NCBI RefSeq assembly: GCF_026672425.1
Contig: NZ_JAPPRC010000004.1
Coordinates: 614,501 to 678,500 of the forward strand
Length of the DNA stretch: 64,000 bases
DNA from: Pannonibacter sp. SL95
GTDB taxonomy: Bacteria > Pseudomonadota > Alphaproteobacteria > Rhizobiales > Stappiaceae
Direction: 5' to 3'
The position numbers and the translations under genes are program-made. Positions 63,964-64,000 of this stretch are shown in pieces (position 1 is the stretch's first letter; every line of letters begins with the position of its first letter). The notes beneath the pieces are model-generated. The model saw only the letters and a program-made list of their open reading frames with translations, ran no database searches and was not told the DNA's origin.

Positions 63964-64000
63964 AGCTGTGACTGCTTCGCGGAGGGAGTGCAAGTGCGCC

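Overview
The window is about 64 kb of GC-rich, densely coding chromosome from an alphaproteobacterium of the Rhizobiales/Hyphomicrobiales. Three gene blocks support this: the TCA block mdh-sucCD-sucA-sucB-lpd, the pckA/chvI-chvG-hprK-PTS block, and the rnd-lptC-lptA-lptB-rpoN-hpf-ptsN block. An Omp19-like lipoprotein, the addB-addA pair and a GcrA-type domain agree with it. A marine or soil relative of the Stappiaceae is my best guess from gene content; no 16S gene is present to test it. I saw no tRNA, rRNA, insertion sequence or CRISPR array.

Layout. 0-11.8 kb: LysR regulator, an ECF41-type sigma factor with a partner CxxC protein and a readable cognate promoter, glutaryl-CoA dehydrogenase (frameshifted as read), FAD amine oxidoreductase, N-formylglutamate amidohydrolase, class V aminotransferase, GNAT enzyme, Omp19-like lipoprotein, a DUF7662-like protein and zapE. 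11.8-22.4 kb: mdh, sucC, an unknown small gene, sucD, sucA, sucB, two membrane proteins and lpd (frameshifted). 22.4-24.7 kb: a repeat-rich gap with an orphan MerR gene and tal. 24.7-32.1 kb: priA and atpHAGDC. 32.2-35.4 kb: a 67-residue protein resembling only the GcrA C-terminal domain, then molybdenum-cofactor accessory genes. 35.5-41.6 kb: pckA and, divergently, chvI-chvG-hprK-EIIA-ptsH. 41.7-47.8 kb: ribonuclease D, LPS export genes, rpoN, hpf, ptsN. 48.0-55.2 kb: glycosyltransferase, carrier protein, acyl-CoA dehydrogenase-like enzyme, amino acid:carrier-protein ligase, DUF1839 protein and a GH2-type protein. 55.3-63.9 kb, minus strand: grpE, trxA, addA, addB and a sugar-1-phosphate nucleotidyltransferase.

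Most of the window is central metabolism and its control: TCA enzymes, ATP synthase, PEP carboxykinase beside the ChvG/ChvI system, and the regulatory PTS (HprK, HPr, EIIA-Man, EIIA-Ntr) near sigma-54. The most interesting accessory locus is the carrier-protein cluster at 49.3-55.2 kb. Its ligase keeps the zinc ligands of the Bradyrhizobium amino acid:carrier-protein ligases, and the DUF1839 protein looks to me like a BtrH-type cysteine acyltransferase. Together these suggest an aminoacyl-thioester pathway that loads, oxidises and transfers an amino acid.

Five genes (gcdH, lpd, the GH2 gene, addA, addB) carry small indels, most in short G/C runs, with good coding sequence on both sides. I read these mainly as consensus errors in GC-rich sequence, but the window alone cannot prove that.
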